Below are positions 16,441 through 23,680 of a stretch of DNA of 64,000 bases, one piece after another. The position numbers and the translations under genes are program-made. The stretch is from a bacterium. GTDB lineage: Bacteria; Oederibacteriota; CAKKQC01. The stretch spans positions 124,001-188,000 of the forward strand of contig CAKKQC010000021.1 of NCBI GenBank assembly GCA_919901855.1. Direction: 5' to 3'. Below the pieces are notes generated by a model. The model searched no databases, was not told the origin of the DNA, and was given only the letters and a program-made list of their open reading frames with translations. Position 1 is the stretch's first letter. Each line of letters begins with the position of its first letter.

Positions 16441-17302
16441 AGCGATGGTGAAGCGCCCGGAGGTCGTACCGGTCCGCCGGGTCGTCCGCGAGCCTCACGT
16501 TCGCATCGACCTCGGCCTCCGAGATCATGCCGGCCACGGCGACGTCGACCTCCGGGGTCGAGAGCACGAACTTGAGCGCCATCCGCGACACCCGGTCGGC
16601 CGGAAGGTCCGGGAACTCGGCGGCCAGGAGCTTCTGGAGGAATCCGCTCGTGAGCGGCCGCATCACGGCGCACCCCATGCCGAGCGACCGCGCGTAGGGA
16701 ATGATCCCGAACGGCTCGCGCTGGTAGTCGCAGACGCACTGGTAGATGAGGCTGTAGGCGAACAGCCCGACATCGAACCGCCCGGTCTTCAGGAGCCGCT
16801 CGAGCCCGCCCGACGGCGCCTCGGCCGTGATGCCGAGGAACCGCGTGTGGCCGCGCCTTCGCATCTCCTCCATCCAGTCGAGCACGCCGGAGGCCAGGAT
16901 CCGGTCGGAACGCGCGTCGTCGAAGGAGTCGCCGTGATACTGGAGGATGTCCACGGCCGGGGTCTTGAGCCGGTCGAGGCTCTCCCGGAGCGCGGCGGTG
17001 GCCGCGGCCGGGTCCCAGGGCTCGCGGAAGAAGAACTTCGTCGCCAGTACGACCTTCTCCCGGATCCCTTCGAGCGCTTCGCCGAACATGCCCTCCGCCA
17101 GCCCCTCGCCGTAGCCGGGGGCGGTGTCGAAATACGTGACGCCGCGCGCCGCGGCGGCGCGTATGGCCGCGATCAGGGCGCGGCGGAAGGCGGGGCTGTC
17201 CCGGTCGTCGGCGGTCAGGTACCGGCGCAGGCCGGCGGGCGCGCCGCCGAACCCGAGCCGGGAGACCCGGAGTCCGGTGCGCCCGAGCGTCCGGTACTCC
17301 AC
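16433..17302 (-). CDS. aldo/keto reductase
   Basis: 289 residues from a GTG at 17302 preceded by GAGG. MEYRTLGRTGLRVSRLGFG is a standard AKR opening. The catalytic Asp and Tyr are in FDTAPGYGEG, Lys in VLATKFF and His in ILQYHGDS, so the tetrad is intact. It reduces or oxidises carbonyls with NAD(P)H. The gene starts 4 bases after the stop of the Gfo-AKR fusion and overlaps the amidohydrolase, forming a three-gene minus-strand operon. Confidence 0.9.
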   Translation of the reverse strand: MEYRTLGRTGLRVSRLGFGGAPAGLRRYLTADDRDSPAFRRALIAAIRAAAARGVTYFDTAPGYGEGLAEGMFGEALEGIREKVVLATKFFFREPWDPAAATAALRESLDRLKTPAVDILQYHGDSFDDARSDRILASGVLDWMEEMRRRGHTRFLGITAEAPSGGLERLLKTGRFDVGLFAYSLIYQCVCDYQREPFGIIPYARSLGMGCAVMRPLTSGFLQKLLAAEFPDLPADRVSRMALKFVLSTPEVDVAVAGMISEAEVDANVRLADDPADRYDLRALHHRYV

Positions 17303-17306
17303 CGCA

Positions 17307-19301
17307 TCAATCCTCTAGGTTCAGCCAGCGCAGTTCCTGCGCCGATAGCTTGATCGAGAGCGCCGAGGTGCAGGATGACAGCTCTCCCATGTTCGCCGGC
17401 CCGACCAGGGCCCACATCGGCGTGGGCTGGTTGAGCACGTAGGCGGCGGCGATGTTCACCGGCTCCACGCCGCGCTTGACCGCCAGCTCCTTCGCCCTTT
17501 CCAGCCTCTTGAAGTTGTCGTCCGCGTACCAGCAGCGCACCATCTCCTTGTCGGAGCGGTCGTCCGCCTTGCCGCGAGCGAAGAACCCCCGGCCCTGGCT
17601 GGACCACGAGAAGACCGGGGTCTTCGTCTCTTCCAGCCACGGCCGCCATGCGGGCTCCGAGCAGGCGAGGCAGCCGTCCCACGGCGCCTCGACCATGCGG
17701 GCGAGGCTGAAGTTGTTCGACAGCACGCCGAACCCCTGGAGTCCCTTGGACTTCGCGTAGGCATTCGCCGCGTCGAGCCGCTCCATGGTCCAGTTCGAGC
17801 CGCCGAACACCCGGATGCGGCCCGCCTTCACGTGTTCGTTGAGGACGTCCACGAATTCCCCGACGGGCACTTCGGGGTTGTCCCGGTGCATGACGTAGAG
17901 GTCCGTGTACCCGGTCTGGAGCCGCTCGAGCGTCTCCAGGAGCTGCTTCGACAGGGCCTTCGGGTTGCAGTGGGGCGTGTGCGCGCCCTTGGCGAGAACC
18001 ACGACCTGCTCCCGGACGCCGCGGAGCTTGATCCAGGAGCCCAACGTCTTGTCCGACGCCCCCCCGCCGTAGATGTAGGCGGTATCGAAGCAGTTGCCGC
18101 CCTGGGCGAAGAATTCGTCTGCCAGCGCCATCGCGGTCGGGCCATGGCCCATGACGCCGAGCACGAGGCGCGAGATCTTCTTGTCGATTCCGGGTAGCTG
18201 GCCATAGGTCATCGGGGCCTCCTTGCGGACCGCGAGCGGCCGCTGATCGACGGGCAGCGTCATGTTCTCGGGCTTCTCGGCGGGATAGGCGACGCCGATG
18301 GCTTCGCGCCACCGGTCGCAGGCGCGCAGGTTGCCCAGCGTGTCCTCGGGCGTCATGGCCGGGGGCGCCGCGCGCCGGCGCTCGACGCCTTCGGCGACCG
18401 CGTCGGCCTCGTAGGCGTAGCTGCTGCGGTCCGCGCGCCCCGTGATCTCCTCGGGCTTCTCCGCGCCCTGCCGGTGCAGGATCATCTTGTACGCGCCGGC
18501 GCCCTTCATGCCCCACGGGGAGGGCAGCAGGAGCCAACCTAAAGTCCCGTACACGCGGACGACGTTCTCCATATTGAGGCCCACACCGGTCGCGACCTCG
18601 GCCACGATCCCGCCGGGGAACTCGAGGCACCCGACCGCGACCTCGTCGATGCCGTCCGGGCTCAGCCGGGCGCACCCGGTCACCTTCACCGGATCGACGA
18701 AGTCGCGGCTCATCGCCGCCCCGGCGATGAGGCGGGCGATCGAGACGGGGTAGCAGCCGACGTCGAGGATGCCGCCCCCGCCGAGGGCGGGGTTCCAGAG
18801 CCGCCCTTGCGGGCTGTACCCCGACTGGAAGCTGAAGGAGGCCTGGATCGATCGGACCTCGCCGATGACGCCTTCCTTGATGACCCGGACGAGGTGCGCG
18901 GTCTGGGGGTGGGAGCGGTACATGAAGGCTTCCATGAGGAGGACGCTGTGTCGGCGGGCGGCCTCGACGACGGCCATCGCGGACGCGTAGTTGATCGTCA
19001 GCGGCTTCTCGCAGAGGACGTGCTTGCCGGCCTCGGCGGTCTTGATCGCCCACTCGGCGTGAAGGGTATGAGGAGGGGCTATGTAGACGGCCTCAACGTC
19101 GCCGTCCGCGAGGAGGGCCTCGTAGCTCGCGTGCCGGTGTCCGGCGGGCACGCCGAACTCGTTCCCGAACTTCTCCGCCGCCGCGGCCGTCCTGCTGCCG
19201 ACGGCCACGAGGGTGCCTGTTTGCGATTCCTTGAGCCCGCGGGCGAAGACGCCCGCGATGCGACCCGTCGAAAGAATGCCCCAGCGTAGTGTGTTAGCCA
19301 T
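17307..19301 (-). CDS. Gfo/Idh/MocA oxidoreductase fused to an aldo/keto reductase
   Basis: 664 residues. The N-terminal half (about 1-335) is a Gfo/Idh/MocA dehydrogenase, with a Rossmann GILSTGRIA, the catalytic-region CEKPL and a GGGGILDVGCYPV strand. The C-terminal half (about 345-664) is a complete aldo/keto reductase with the tetrad in CFDTAYIYGGG, VVLAKGAHTP and YVMHRDNP. Fusing two nucleotide-dependent oxidoreductases suggests consecutive redox steps on one sugar or polyol (inference). The joint has no stop or frameshift. ATG at 19301 was chosen because GATAAT lies 6 bases before it; an ATG six codons upstream would put that hexamer inside the gene. First gene of its operon. Confidence 0.88.
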   Translation of the reverse strand: MANTLRWGILSTGRIAGVFARGLKESQTGTLVAVGSRTAAAAEKFGNEFGVPAGHRHASYEALLADGDVEAVYIAPPHTLHAEWAIKTAEAGKHVLCEKPLTINYASAMAVVEAARRHSVLLMEAFMYRSHPQTAHLVRVIKEGVIGEVRSIQASFSFQSGYSPQGRLWNPALGGGGILDVGCYPVSIARLIAGAAMSRDFVDPVKVTGCARLSPDGIDEVAVGCLEFPGGIVAEVATGVGLNMENVVRVYGTLGWLLLPSPWGMKGAGAYKMILHRQGAEKPEEITGRADRSSYAYEADAVAEGVERRRAAPPAMTPEDTLGNLRACDRWREAIGVAYPAEKPENMTLPVDQRPLAVRKEAPMTYGQLPGIDKKISRLVLGVMGHGPTAMALADEFFAQGGNCFDTAYIYGGGASDKTLGSWIKLRGVREQVVVLAKGAHTPHCNPKALSKQLLETLERLQTGYTDLYVMHRDNPEVPVGEFVDVLNEHVKAGRIRVFGGSNWTMERLDAANAYAKSKGLQGFGVLSNNFSLARMVEAPWDGCLACSEPAWRPWLEETKTPVFSWSSQGRGFFARGKADDRSDKEMVRCWYADDNFKRLERAKELAVKRGVEPVNIAAAYVLNQPTPMWALVGPANMGELSSCTSALSIKLSAQELRWLNLED

Positions 19302-19307
19302 GGGGGG

Positions 19308-19313
19308 ATTATC
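19308..19313 (-). promoter_or_regulatory. -10 box of the Gfo-AKR operon
   Basis: GATAAT on the minus strand, 6 bases before the ATG at 19301, no Shine-Dalgarno. Confidence 0.5.
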
Positions 19314-19365
19314 CCTCATTCGTCCGGCGAGTGCGCGGGGGTGGTCACGGCCCCCCGGAGTCCAC

Positions 19366-19371
19366 TACAAT
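19366..19371 (+). promoter_or_regulatory. -10 box of the pterin methyltransferase gene
   Basis: TACAAT on the plus strand. Expected transcription start is near 19378, giving a leader of about 48 bases that carries the AAGGAGG at 19411. It is divergent from the Gfo-AKR operon promoter. Confidence 0.45.
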
Positions 19372-19425
19372 CCTAAAGCGGTTACGGCCGGTCCGGCGAT
19401 GCCGGCCGCCAAGGAGGTCAGGATA

Positions 19426-20298
19426 ATGGCGATTCCGGGACTGACGATCATCGGGGAGTCGATCAACGACTCCATACCGTCCACGAAGAAGCTATACGAC
19501 GCCAACGATCTCGACGGCATCATCGCGCTTGCGAAGGCCCAGGACGAGGGCGGCGCGGCCTGGATCGACGTCAATGTCGGGCGGCGGCCCGCGGCCTTCA
19601 TGGCCGACATGATCCGGCGCGTCCAGTCGGTCACGGCGAAGCCCCTGTCCATCGATACCCCGGATCCCGAGCTGGCCAAGGCCGCGCTCGAAGCCTACGA
19701 TCCGGCACGCGCCGGCGGGAAGATGCCGGTCCTGAACTCGGTCTCGTCCCTGCGCATGGGGATGCTCGATCTCTACAAGATTCGCCCGTTCATGCCGATC
19801 CTGCTCGTCTCCGAGCGGATGGAAGGCGGGGCGGGGAAGCCGAACCGGACGACCGGGGAGACCGTCGCGACGGCGCGCGAAATGGTCGCGGCGATCAAGG
19901 CCTCCGGGCTCGGCATCCGGAACGATCAGCTCATCTTCGATCCCGGCATCGGGCCCATCGCGAGCGACATCGAGGGGATGCTGGGCCGGATCCTGGGGTC
20001 GATCAAGGCGATCCATTCCGACCCCGCGTTCGCGGGCGCCCATGTCAGCGTGGGGCTCAGCAACTTCAGCCACATGCTGCCGTCGAAGAAGGCGGACGGC
20101 ACGCCGGTCAAGGGCGCGATCGAGAACGCGTTCCTGACGCGGGCCATGCCGGCGGGGCTTGACTTCATCATCGGGAGCGTCAGGCGCAAGTACGAGATCC
20201 TGCCCGATGGGCACCCGGCCCTCGTCTGCCTCGACGGCGCGGCCAGGATCGTGGGCGAGGACGCCCTCGACCTGGTCGTCGAGTTCTACACCGGCTGA
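19426..20298 (+). CDS. methyltetrahydrofolate:corrinoid methyltransferase-like pterin-binding protein
   Basis: 290 residues, ATG with AAGGAGG 8 bases upstream. It is a pterin-binding TIM barrel: IIGESINDS at the N-terminus, AAWIDVNVG for the pterin-site Asp/Asn, SIDTPDPELAKAAL, and LIFDPGIGPI. These match AcsE/MtgA/MetH-type domains, which transfer the methyl of methyl-tetrahydrofolate to a corrinoid protein. Dihydropteroate synthase is less likely, since its sulfonamide-site motifs are not seen. No corrinoid protein lies adjacent. A hairpin terminator follows. Confidence 0.85.
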   Translation: MAIPGLTIIGESINDSIPSTKKLYDANDLDGIIALAKAQDEGGAAWIDVNVGRRPAAFMADMIRRVQSVTAKPLSIDTPDPELAKAALEAYDPARAGGKMPVLNSVSSLRMGMLDLYKIRPFMPILLVSERMEGGAGKPNRTTGETVATAREMVAAIKASGLGIRNDQLIFDPGIGPIASDIEGMLGRILGSIKAIHSDPAFAGAHVSVGLSNFSHMLPSKKADGTPVKGAIENAFLTRAMPAGLDFIIGSVRRKYEILPDGHPALVCLDGAARIVGEDALDLVVEFYTG

Positions 20299-20308
20299 CG
20301 GGACAGCC

Positions 20309-20337
20309 GGCGGACCGCCGCTTCACGGCGGCCCGCC
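20309..20337. terminator. bidirectional hairpin between convergent genes
   Basis: Twelve-base arms GGCGGACCGCCG and CGGCGGCCCGCC (one mismatch) around loop CTTCA, located between the stop of the pterin methyltransferase and the stop of the convergent isomerase-like gene. No long T-tract. Confidence 0.6.
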
Positions 20338-20344
20338 TTCAGGG

Positions 20345-21106
20345 TCAGGCGGCGGGGCCGTCCCACGCCGCGAGCTGCATCCGGATCCGCGCGAGCTGGA
20401 TCGAGACGTTGTCGTACTCGTTCTTGGCCGAGTGGTGCTCGACGCTCCAGTAGCCCTTGTAGTTGGCGTCCTTGAGGATCTTCATCTTGGGCTCGAGTTC
20501 CTTCTCGCAGACGTCGTAGGAGATGTGCGAGTGCATGGCCCACTTGGCGAACTTCTCCTCGCCCGTGTTCTTGAAGTGGACGAGCACGCCGAACCCGGGG
20601 TGGTTCACGGCCTCGCAGAGCTTCTTCATGTTGTCGGGCTCGTTCTCGGTGCCCCAGTGGTTCTCGGGTCCGACGAGGAAGCCGTTGTCATGCGCGAACT
20701 TCGCGTATTCCTGGTAGCGCTTGACGATGAGGTCGAACTGTTCGTTGGACCAGGTCTTGTCCCGGCCGCCCGCGTCGATCCGGATCGTCTTCGCCTTGAG
20801 GAAGATCGAGGCCTTGAGCCACTCGAGCATCTGCTTGTAGTTGGCCTCGCGCTTCGCGGCGTCGTCATCCCACAGGATGGGGCCGTCGACGCAGAGGTTC
20901 GCGAGCTTGAGGTCGCGCTCCTCGAGTCCGTTCTTGATCCGGGCCAGGAATTCGGGCTCGAGGGTGGGGATCATGCCGTTCCAGATGTCGGCGCCACGCA
21001 CGTGGTAGCGGTGACGGATGGTCTCCATGTAACCGAAGACGTCCATGGACTTGGCTCCGTGGAGGCCGTGGAAGCTGTATGACGCGATCGAGACTTTCAG
21101 TTTCAT
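20345..21106 (-). CDS. sugar phosphate isomerase/epimerase-like TIM barrel (xylose isomerase-like)
   Basis: 253 residues. The candidate metal ligands of the AP-endonuclease-2/xylose-isomerase-like fold are present: Glu in GPENHWG, His in NHPGFGVLVHFKN and Glu in YWSVEHHSAKNE. Members epimerise or isomerise sugars and inositols and often work with Gfo/Idh dehydrogenases, three of which lie in this window. ATG at 21106 was chosen because ACAGGAG lies 8 bases before it; an ATG ten codons upstream lacks one. Substrate unknown. Confidence 0.8.
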   Translation of the reverse strand: MKLKVSIASYSFHGLHGAKSMDVFGYMETIRHRYHVRGADIWNGMIPTLEPEFLARIKNGLEERDLKLANLCVDGPILWDDDAAKREANYKQMLEWLKASIFLKAKTIRIDAGGRDKTWSNEQFDLIVKRYQEYAKFAHDNGFLVGPENHWGTENEPDNMKKLCEAVNHPGFGVLVHFKNTGEEKFAKWAMHSHISYDVCEKELEPKMKILKDANYKGYWSVEHHSAKNEYDNVSIQLARIRMQLAAWDGPAA

Positions 21107-21179
21107 CGGTTGGGCTCCTGTCGTTATCGGATGCATGGAGATTCGCAGGTGCGGCGGGTGTTGTCAAGGATGGAGGGCA

Positions 21180-21185
21180 TACAAT
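21180..21185 (+). promoter_or_regulatory. -10 box of the CoA-binding protein gene
   Basis: TACAAT, 7 bases before the ATG at 21193; no Shine-Dalgarno. Confidence 0.5.
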
Positions 21186-21192
21186 AGACGCC

Positions 21193-21645
21193 ATGACGAG
21201 CCGGGCGGTAATCGAGGATTTCATGGCCCAGAAGACGCTGGCCCTGGCGGGGGTGCGCCGCCGGGGGGACGGGTTCGGGCATGCCATCCGCAAGGAGATG
21301 ACCCAGCGCGGCTGGGACGTCCGGCTCGTGCACCACCAGACCGACGAGATTCAGGGCCTTCCGTGCGTCCGTTCGGTGAAGGAGGTGGCCGGCCAGGTCG
21401 GGGGACTGATCCTGGTCACTCATCCGAACGTGACCGAGCGGCTCGTGCGCGAGGCGGCCGACGCCGGGATCAGGCGGATCTGGCTCCAGCCGGGCTCGGC
21501 CTCGAAGGAGGCGGTCCGGGTGTGCGAGGAACGCGGGATCGCGGTCGTATCCCGGGAGTGCATCCTCATGTACGCGGCGCCCGGGACCTTCCCGCATGGG
21601 CTACACCGCTGGTTCCGCGGCCTCCTCGGCCGCATGCCGCGCTGA
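21193..21645 (+). CDS. CoA-binding domain protein (YccU-like)
   Basis: 150 residues. KTLALAGVRRRGDGFGHAI is a Rossmann-like nucleotide loop of the CoA_binding_2 family, followed by LPCVRSVKEV, ILVTHPNVTERLV and IWLQPGSASKEAV. These small proteins resemble the CoA-binding domain of succinyl-CoA synthetase; their role is unknown. The ATG follows a TACAAT by 7 bases. Confidence 0.85.
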   Translation: MTSRAVIEDFMAQKTLALAGVRRRGDGFGHAIRKEMTQRGWDVRLVHHQTDEIQGLPCVRSVKEVAGQVGGLILVTHPNVTERLVREAADAGIRRIWLQPGSASKEAVRVCEERGIAVVSRECILMYAAPGTFPHGLHRWFRGLLGRMPR

Positions 21646-21703
21646 ACCCCGCGAGCGGGCTGATCAGGAGGGGTGGCTTGGCCTTCCGACGTTCCGGGGG
21701 TCG

Positions 21704-22144
21704 TCAACGCGGTTCCGTGTCGAGCGGGTGCCGCCAGCGAAGGCCGGGGAACCTGCCGTAGTCCCGATCGGCGGTCACCCAGGTCGAACCCGACTCGATG
21801 GCCAGCGCCGCGAACCATGCGTCCGTGATCCCGGGCCCGCGGAGGCGCGTGCGGGATACCAGGTCGCGGAAGATGGCCCAGTGGCGCGGACCGGGAGCGA
21901 TCAGGACCGCGTTGGGACGGTTGCGGAGCGCCTCGGCGTCCTCGAGGGCGGAGTCGGCCGGGGTGGGCATCGGGAAGATCGAGCGGTTCGTCACGATCCT
22001 GACGTAGCCGGCAAGGGCGAGGTCCGAGATCCCGAACGGGGCCGCTCCCCCGGCCGTCGTGGCGAGCCACTCGCGGTACTCGGCGTGCCTTTCCGCGTCG
22101 GCACGGTGGGCGTAAACGAGAACGTTGACGTCAGGAAGATCCGT
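21704..22144 (-). CDS. PIN-domain toxin without a standard start codon
   Basis: About 146 residues. DLPDVNVLVYAHRADAERH opens a PIN domain with its first catalytic Asp. Other acidic residues lie in GITDAWFAALAIESG and TADRDYGRF, and WRHPL closes it. It is a VapC-type RNase partnered by the upstream antitoxin. No ATG, GTG or TTG exists in frame between the antitoxin region and the PIN core. The nearest in-frame start is an ATG at 22270, inside the antitoxin gene. I place the start at an ACG (22144), where relatives have their Met, so the gene may use a rare start or may be silenced. Confidence 0.72.
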   Translation of the reverse strand, partial: TDLPDVNVLVYAHRADAERHAEYREWLATTAGGAAPFGISDLALAGYVRIVTNRSIFPMPTPADSALEDAEALRNRPNAVLIAPGPRHWAIFRDLVSRTRLRGPGITDAWFAALAIESGSTWVTADRDYGRFPGLRWRHPLDTEPR

Positions 22145-22382
22145 GGTGCTTGTCCCCGATCTCGAGCAGCTCCGAGGTCTTGTCCAGGTTGATGCCCGGC
22201 CGGACGCCCGTTCCCTTGAAGGTCCGCATCTTGAAGGGGGAAACGGAGGCGGTCTTGGCGCGTACTGCAAGAGACATCCGGATCGCGTCCGCCACCACCT
22301 GCCCCACGGTCCGGCGGGTGGCTGCGGCCTGTTGCTTCACCTGCCGCGCGAGATCATCGGGGATCGTGAGCGTGGTCCTCAT
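22131..22382 (-). CDS. ribbon-helix-helix antitoxin
   Basis: 83 residues. MRTTLTIPDDLARQVKQQAAATRRTVGQVVADAI-type sequence is a CopG/Arc ribbon-helix-helix DNA-binding domain, and the C-terminal half would bind the toxin. It is the only gene in the window with a near-perfect sigma70 promoter, embedded in repeated GATGCA/TGCATC half-sites as expected for autorepression. Its stop lies about 14 bases inside the probable start of the PIN toxin. The ATG is 7 bases after the -10, so the transcript is leaderless. Confidence 0.82.
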   Translation of the reverse strand: MRTTLTIPDDLARQVKQQAAATRRTVGQVVADAIRMSLAVRAKTASVSPFKMRTFKGTGVRPGINLDKTSELLEIGDKHHGSS

Positions 22383-22389
22383 GCATCAA

Positions 22390-22418
22390 AGCATATGATG
22401 CTTGCATCACGATGTCAA
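22390..22418 (-). promoter_or_regulatory. consensus promoter and operator of the second toxin-antitoxin pair
   Basis: On the minus strand TTGACA (22418-22413), a 17-base spacer and TATGCT (22395-22390), then 7 bases to the ATG. The spacer holds the palindrome GATGCAAGCATC, with further TGCAT half-sites on the start-codon side, a likely autoregulatory operator. Confidence 0.75.
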
Positions 22419-22452
22419 CCTCGCGTCCCGCGTCTCAGGGGGGACCGCAGGC

Positions 22453-23193
22453 TCAGGCGGGCTTGGCCAGTTCGTAGAGGATGAAGTTCGGGACCCGCGC
22501 TTCCTCGCCGAGCTCGGGGAATCGGGCGATGTCCTCCGGCGTGGCCGTCGGTTCCACGAGGCCCTCGAACACGAATCCGGCGGCGAGGAACCCGGTGACG
22601 GTCGTCATCAGGGAGCGGTGGAAGTTCGTGAACTCGACGCCCATCATCGTCCACGTGCGCTCGTTCTCCTCGAAGTATCGATCCAGGATGACGTGCAGCT
22701 TCTTCCCGTCGTCGGCCTTGAGCCATCCGCCGAAAGCCGAGCGCATGGGGTGGATGTTGGCGATGGCGAATCGTCCGCCCGGCTTCAGGATCCGGAAGAC
22801 CTCCCGGTTGTTCGCATCGACCTCGGGCAGGTCGCACTGGCTGAGGTAGGACACTGCCAGATCGAACTGGTTGTCGGCGATGCCGGGCATCTCCTGAACG
22901 TCCGCGACCCGGTACTCGTCGCGCCCCGTCGCGAGGGCCCGGGCGGCTTCGACGAGGGGCTCGCAGAGGTCGAGGCCGAGGACATATCCGGCGTCCCGCG
23001 CCGCGAGCATCCTCGAGAACCGGCCCTCCCCGCATCCCGTGTCGACGATGCGCAGTCCCCGGACGTCGCCACAGGCCTCGATCATGGCCCGATCGAGCAG
23101 GCCGGCTCGGACCGCATTGCGGCCCTCCCGGACCTCCCGGATCCAGAGCGGGGCGAGATTCTGCCATTGCCGGCGGAGATCCGGATTGTTCAT
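22453..23193 (-). CDS. SAM-dependent methyltransferase, class I
   Basis: 246 residues. Motif I is RIVDTGCGEGRFSRML; GLDLCEPLVEAA, FDLAVSYLSQCDL and ILKPGGRFAIANIHP follow as the SAM-pocket and post-motif strands. The protein would methylate a small molecule in the cytoplasm; target unknown. The ATG lies 10 bases after the tRNA-Asn gene on the same strand with AGGAG upstream inside the tRNA 3' arm, so it is probably co-transcribed with the tRNA and freed by tRNA processing (inference). Confidence 0.85.
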   Translation of the reverse strand: MNNPDLRRQWQNLAPLWIREVREGRNAVRAGLLDRAMIEACGDVRGLRIVDTGCGEGRFSRMLAARDAGYVLGLDLCEPLVEAARALATGRDEYRVADVQEMPGIADNQFDLAVSYLSQCDLPEVDANNREVFRILKPGGRFAIANIHPMRSAFGGWLKADDGKKLHVILDRYFEENERTWTMMGVEFTNFHRSLMTTVTGFLAAGFVFEGLVEPTATPEDIARFPELGEEARVPNFILYELAKPA

Positions 23194-23203
23194 GAAGAAG
23201 GCG

Positions 23204-23275
23204 CTCCTCGGGCTGGGCTCGAACCAGCAACCCCCCGGTTAACAGCCGGGTGCTCCACCATTGAGCTACCGAGGA
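23204..23275 (-). tRNA. tRNA-Asn (GTT)
   Basis: 72 bases on the minus strand. The acceptor arms TCCTCGG/CCGAGGA pair fully. The D-arm is GCTC/GAGC, the anticodon stem CCCGG/CCGGG encloses CTGTTAA (anticodon GTT), and the T-arm GCTGG/CCAGC encloses TTCGAGC. The discriminator is G and the CCA end is not encoded. Confidence 0.97.
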
Positions 23276-23309
23276 ATATCGTGGCCCCTCTTGGGGCACC
23301 TTGACCTCA

Positions 23310-23338
23310 ATTGTACCAAGTGCGGGGCTATACTGAAG
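23310..23338 (-). promoter_or_regulatory. possible tRNA-Asn promoter
   Basis: On the minus strand CTTCAG, 17 bases, then TACAAT, ending 34 bases before the tRNA 5' end. The -10 is good and the -35 is poor. Confidence 0.35.
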
Positions 23339-23371
23339 CCCGGCAGGCACTGGAGCCGGGGAGGGAATCGG

Positions 23372-23680
23372 ATGTACATCGTGTCGGTGACGATCAAGGT
23401 CAAGCCCGGGAACGTGGAGGAGTTTGTCCAGGCCACGCTGGCCAACGCGGAGGCCACGCGGGGCGAGTCCGGGAACGCCCGGTTCGACGTTCTCCGCGCC
23501 GAGGACGACCCGACCCGGTTCCTCCTCTACGAGGCCTACCGCACGAAGGACGACTTCGTCGCGCACCAGAAGACCGCGCACTACCTCGCCTGGCGGGACA
23601 CGGTCAAGGACTGGATGGCCGAGCCCCGGACCGGCGTCCGCCACGTGAACGTCTTTCCCGGGGACTCGGGGGGCTGGTAG
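23372..23680 (+). CDS. antibiotic biosynthesis monooxygenase (ABM) domain protein
   Basis: 102 residues. MYIVSVTIKVKPGNVEEFVQ, then ESGNARFDVLRAEDDPTRFLLYEAY and HQKTAHYLAWRD, is the typical ferredoxin-like ABM/LsrG fold. Members oxidise or isomerise small quinone-like or autoinducer-2 substrates without cofactors, or act as scavengers. GGGAGGG precedes the ATG. It is followed with a 1-base overlap by the iron alcohol dehydrogenase, and a TATACT at 23329 may be the promoter. Confidence 0.85.
   Translation: MYIVSVTIKVKPGNVEEFVQATLANAEATRGESGNARFDVLRAEDDPTRFLLYEAYRTKDDFVAHQKTAHYLAWRDTVKDWMAEPRTGVRHVNVFPGDSGGW

Noticed and set aside
21645-21703. Terminator between the CoA-binding gene and the convergent PIN gene
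   Set aside because: Only a 5-base palindrome with a 2-base loop is present, too weak to call.
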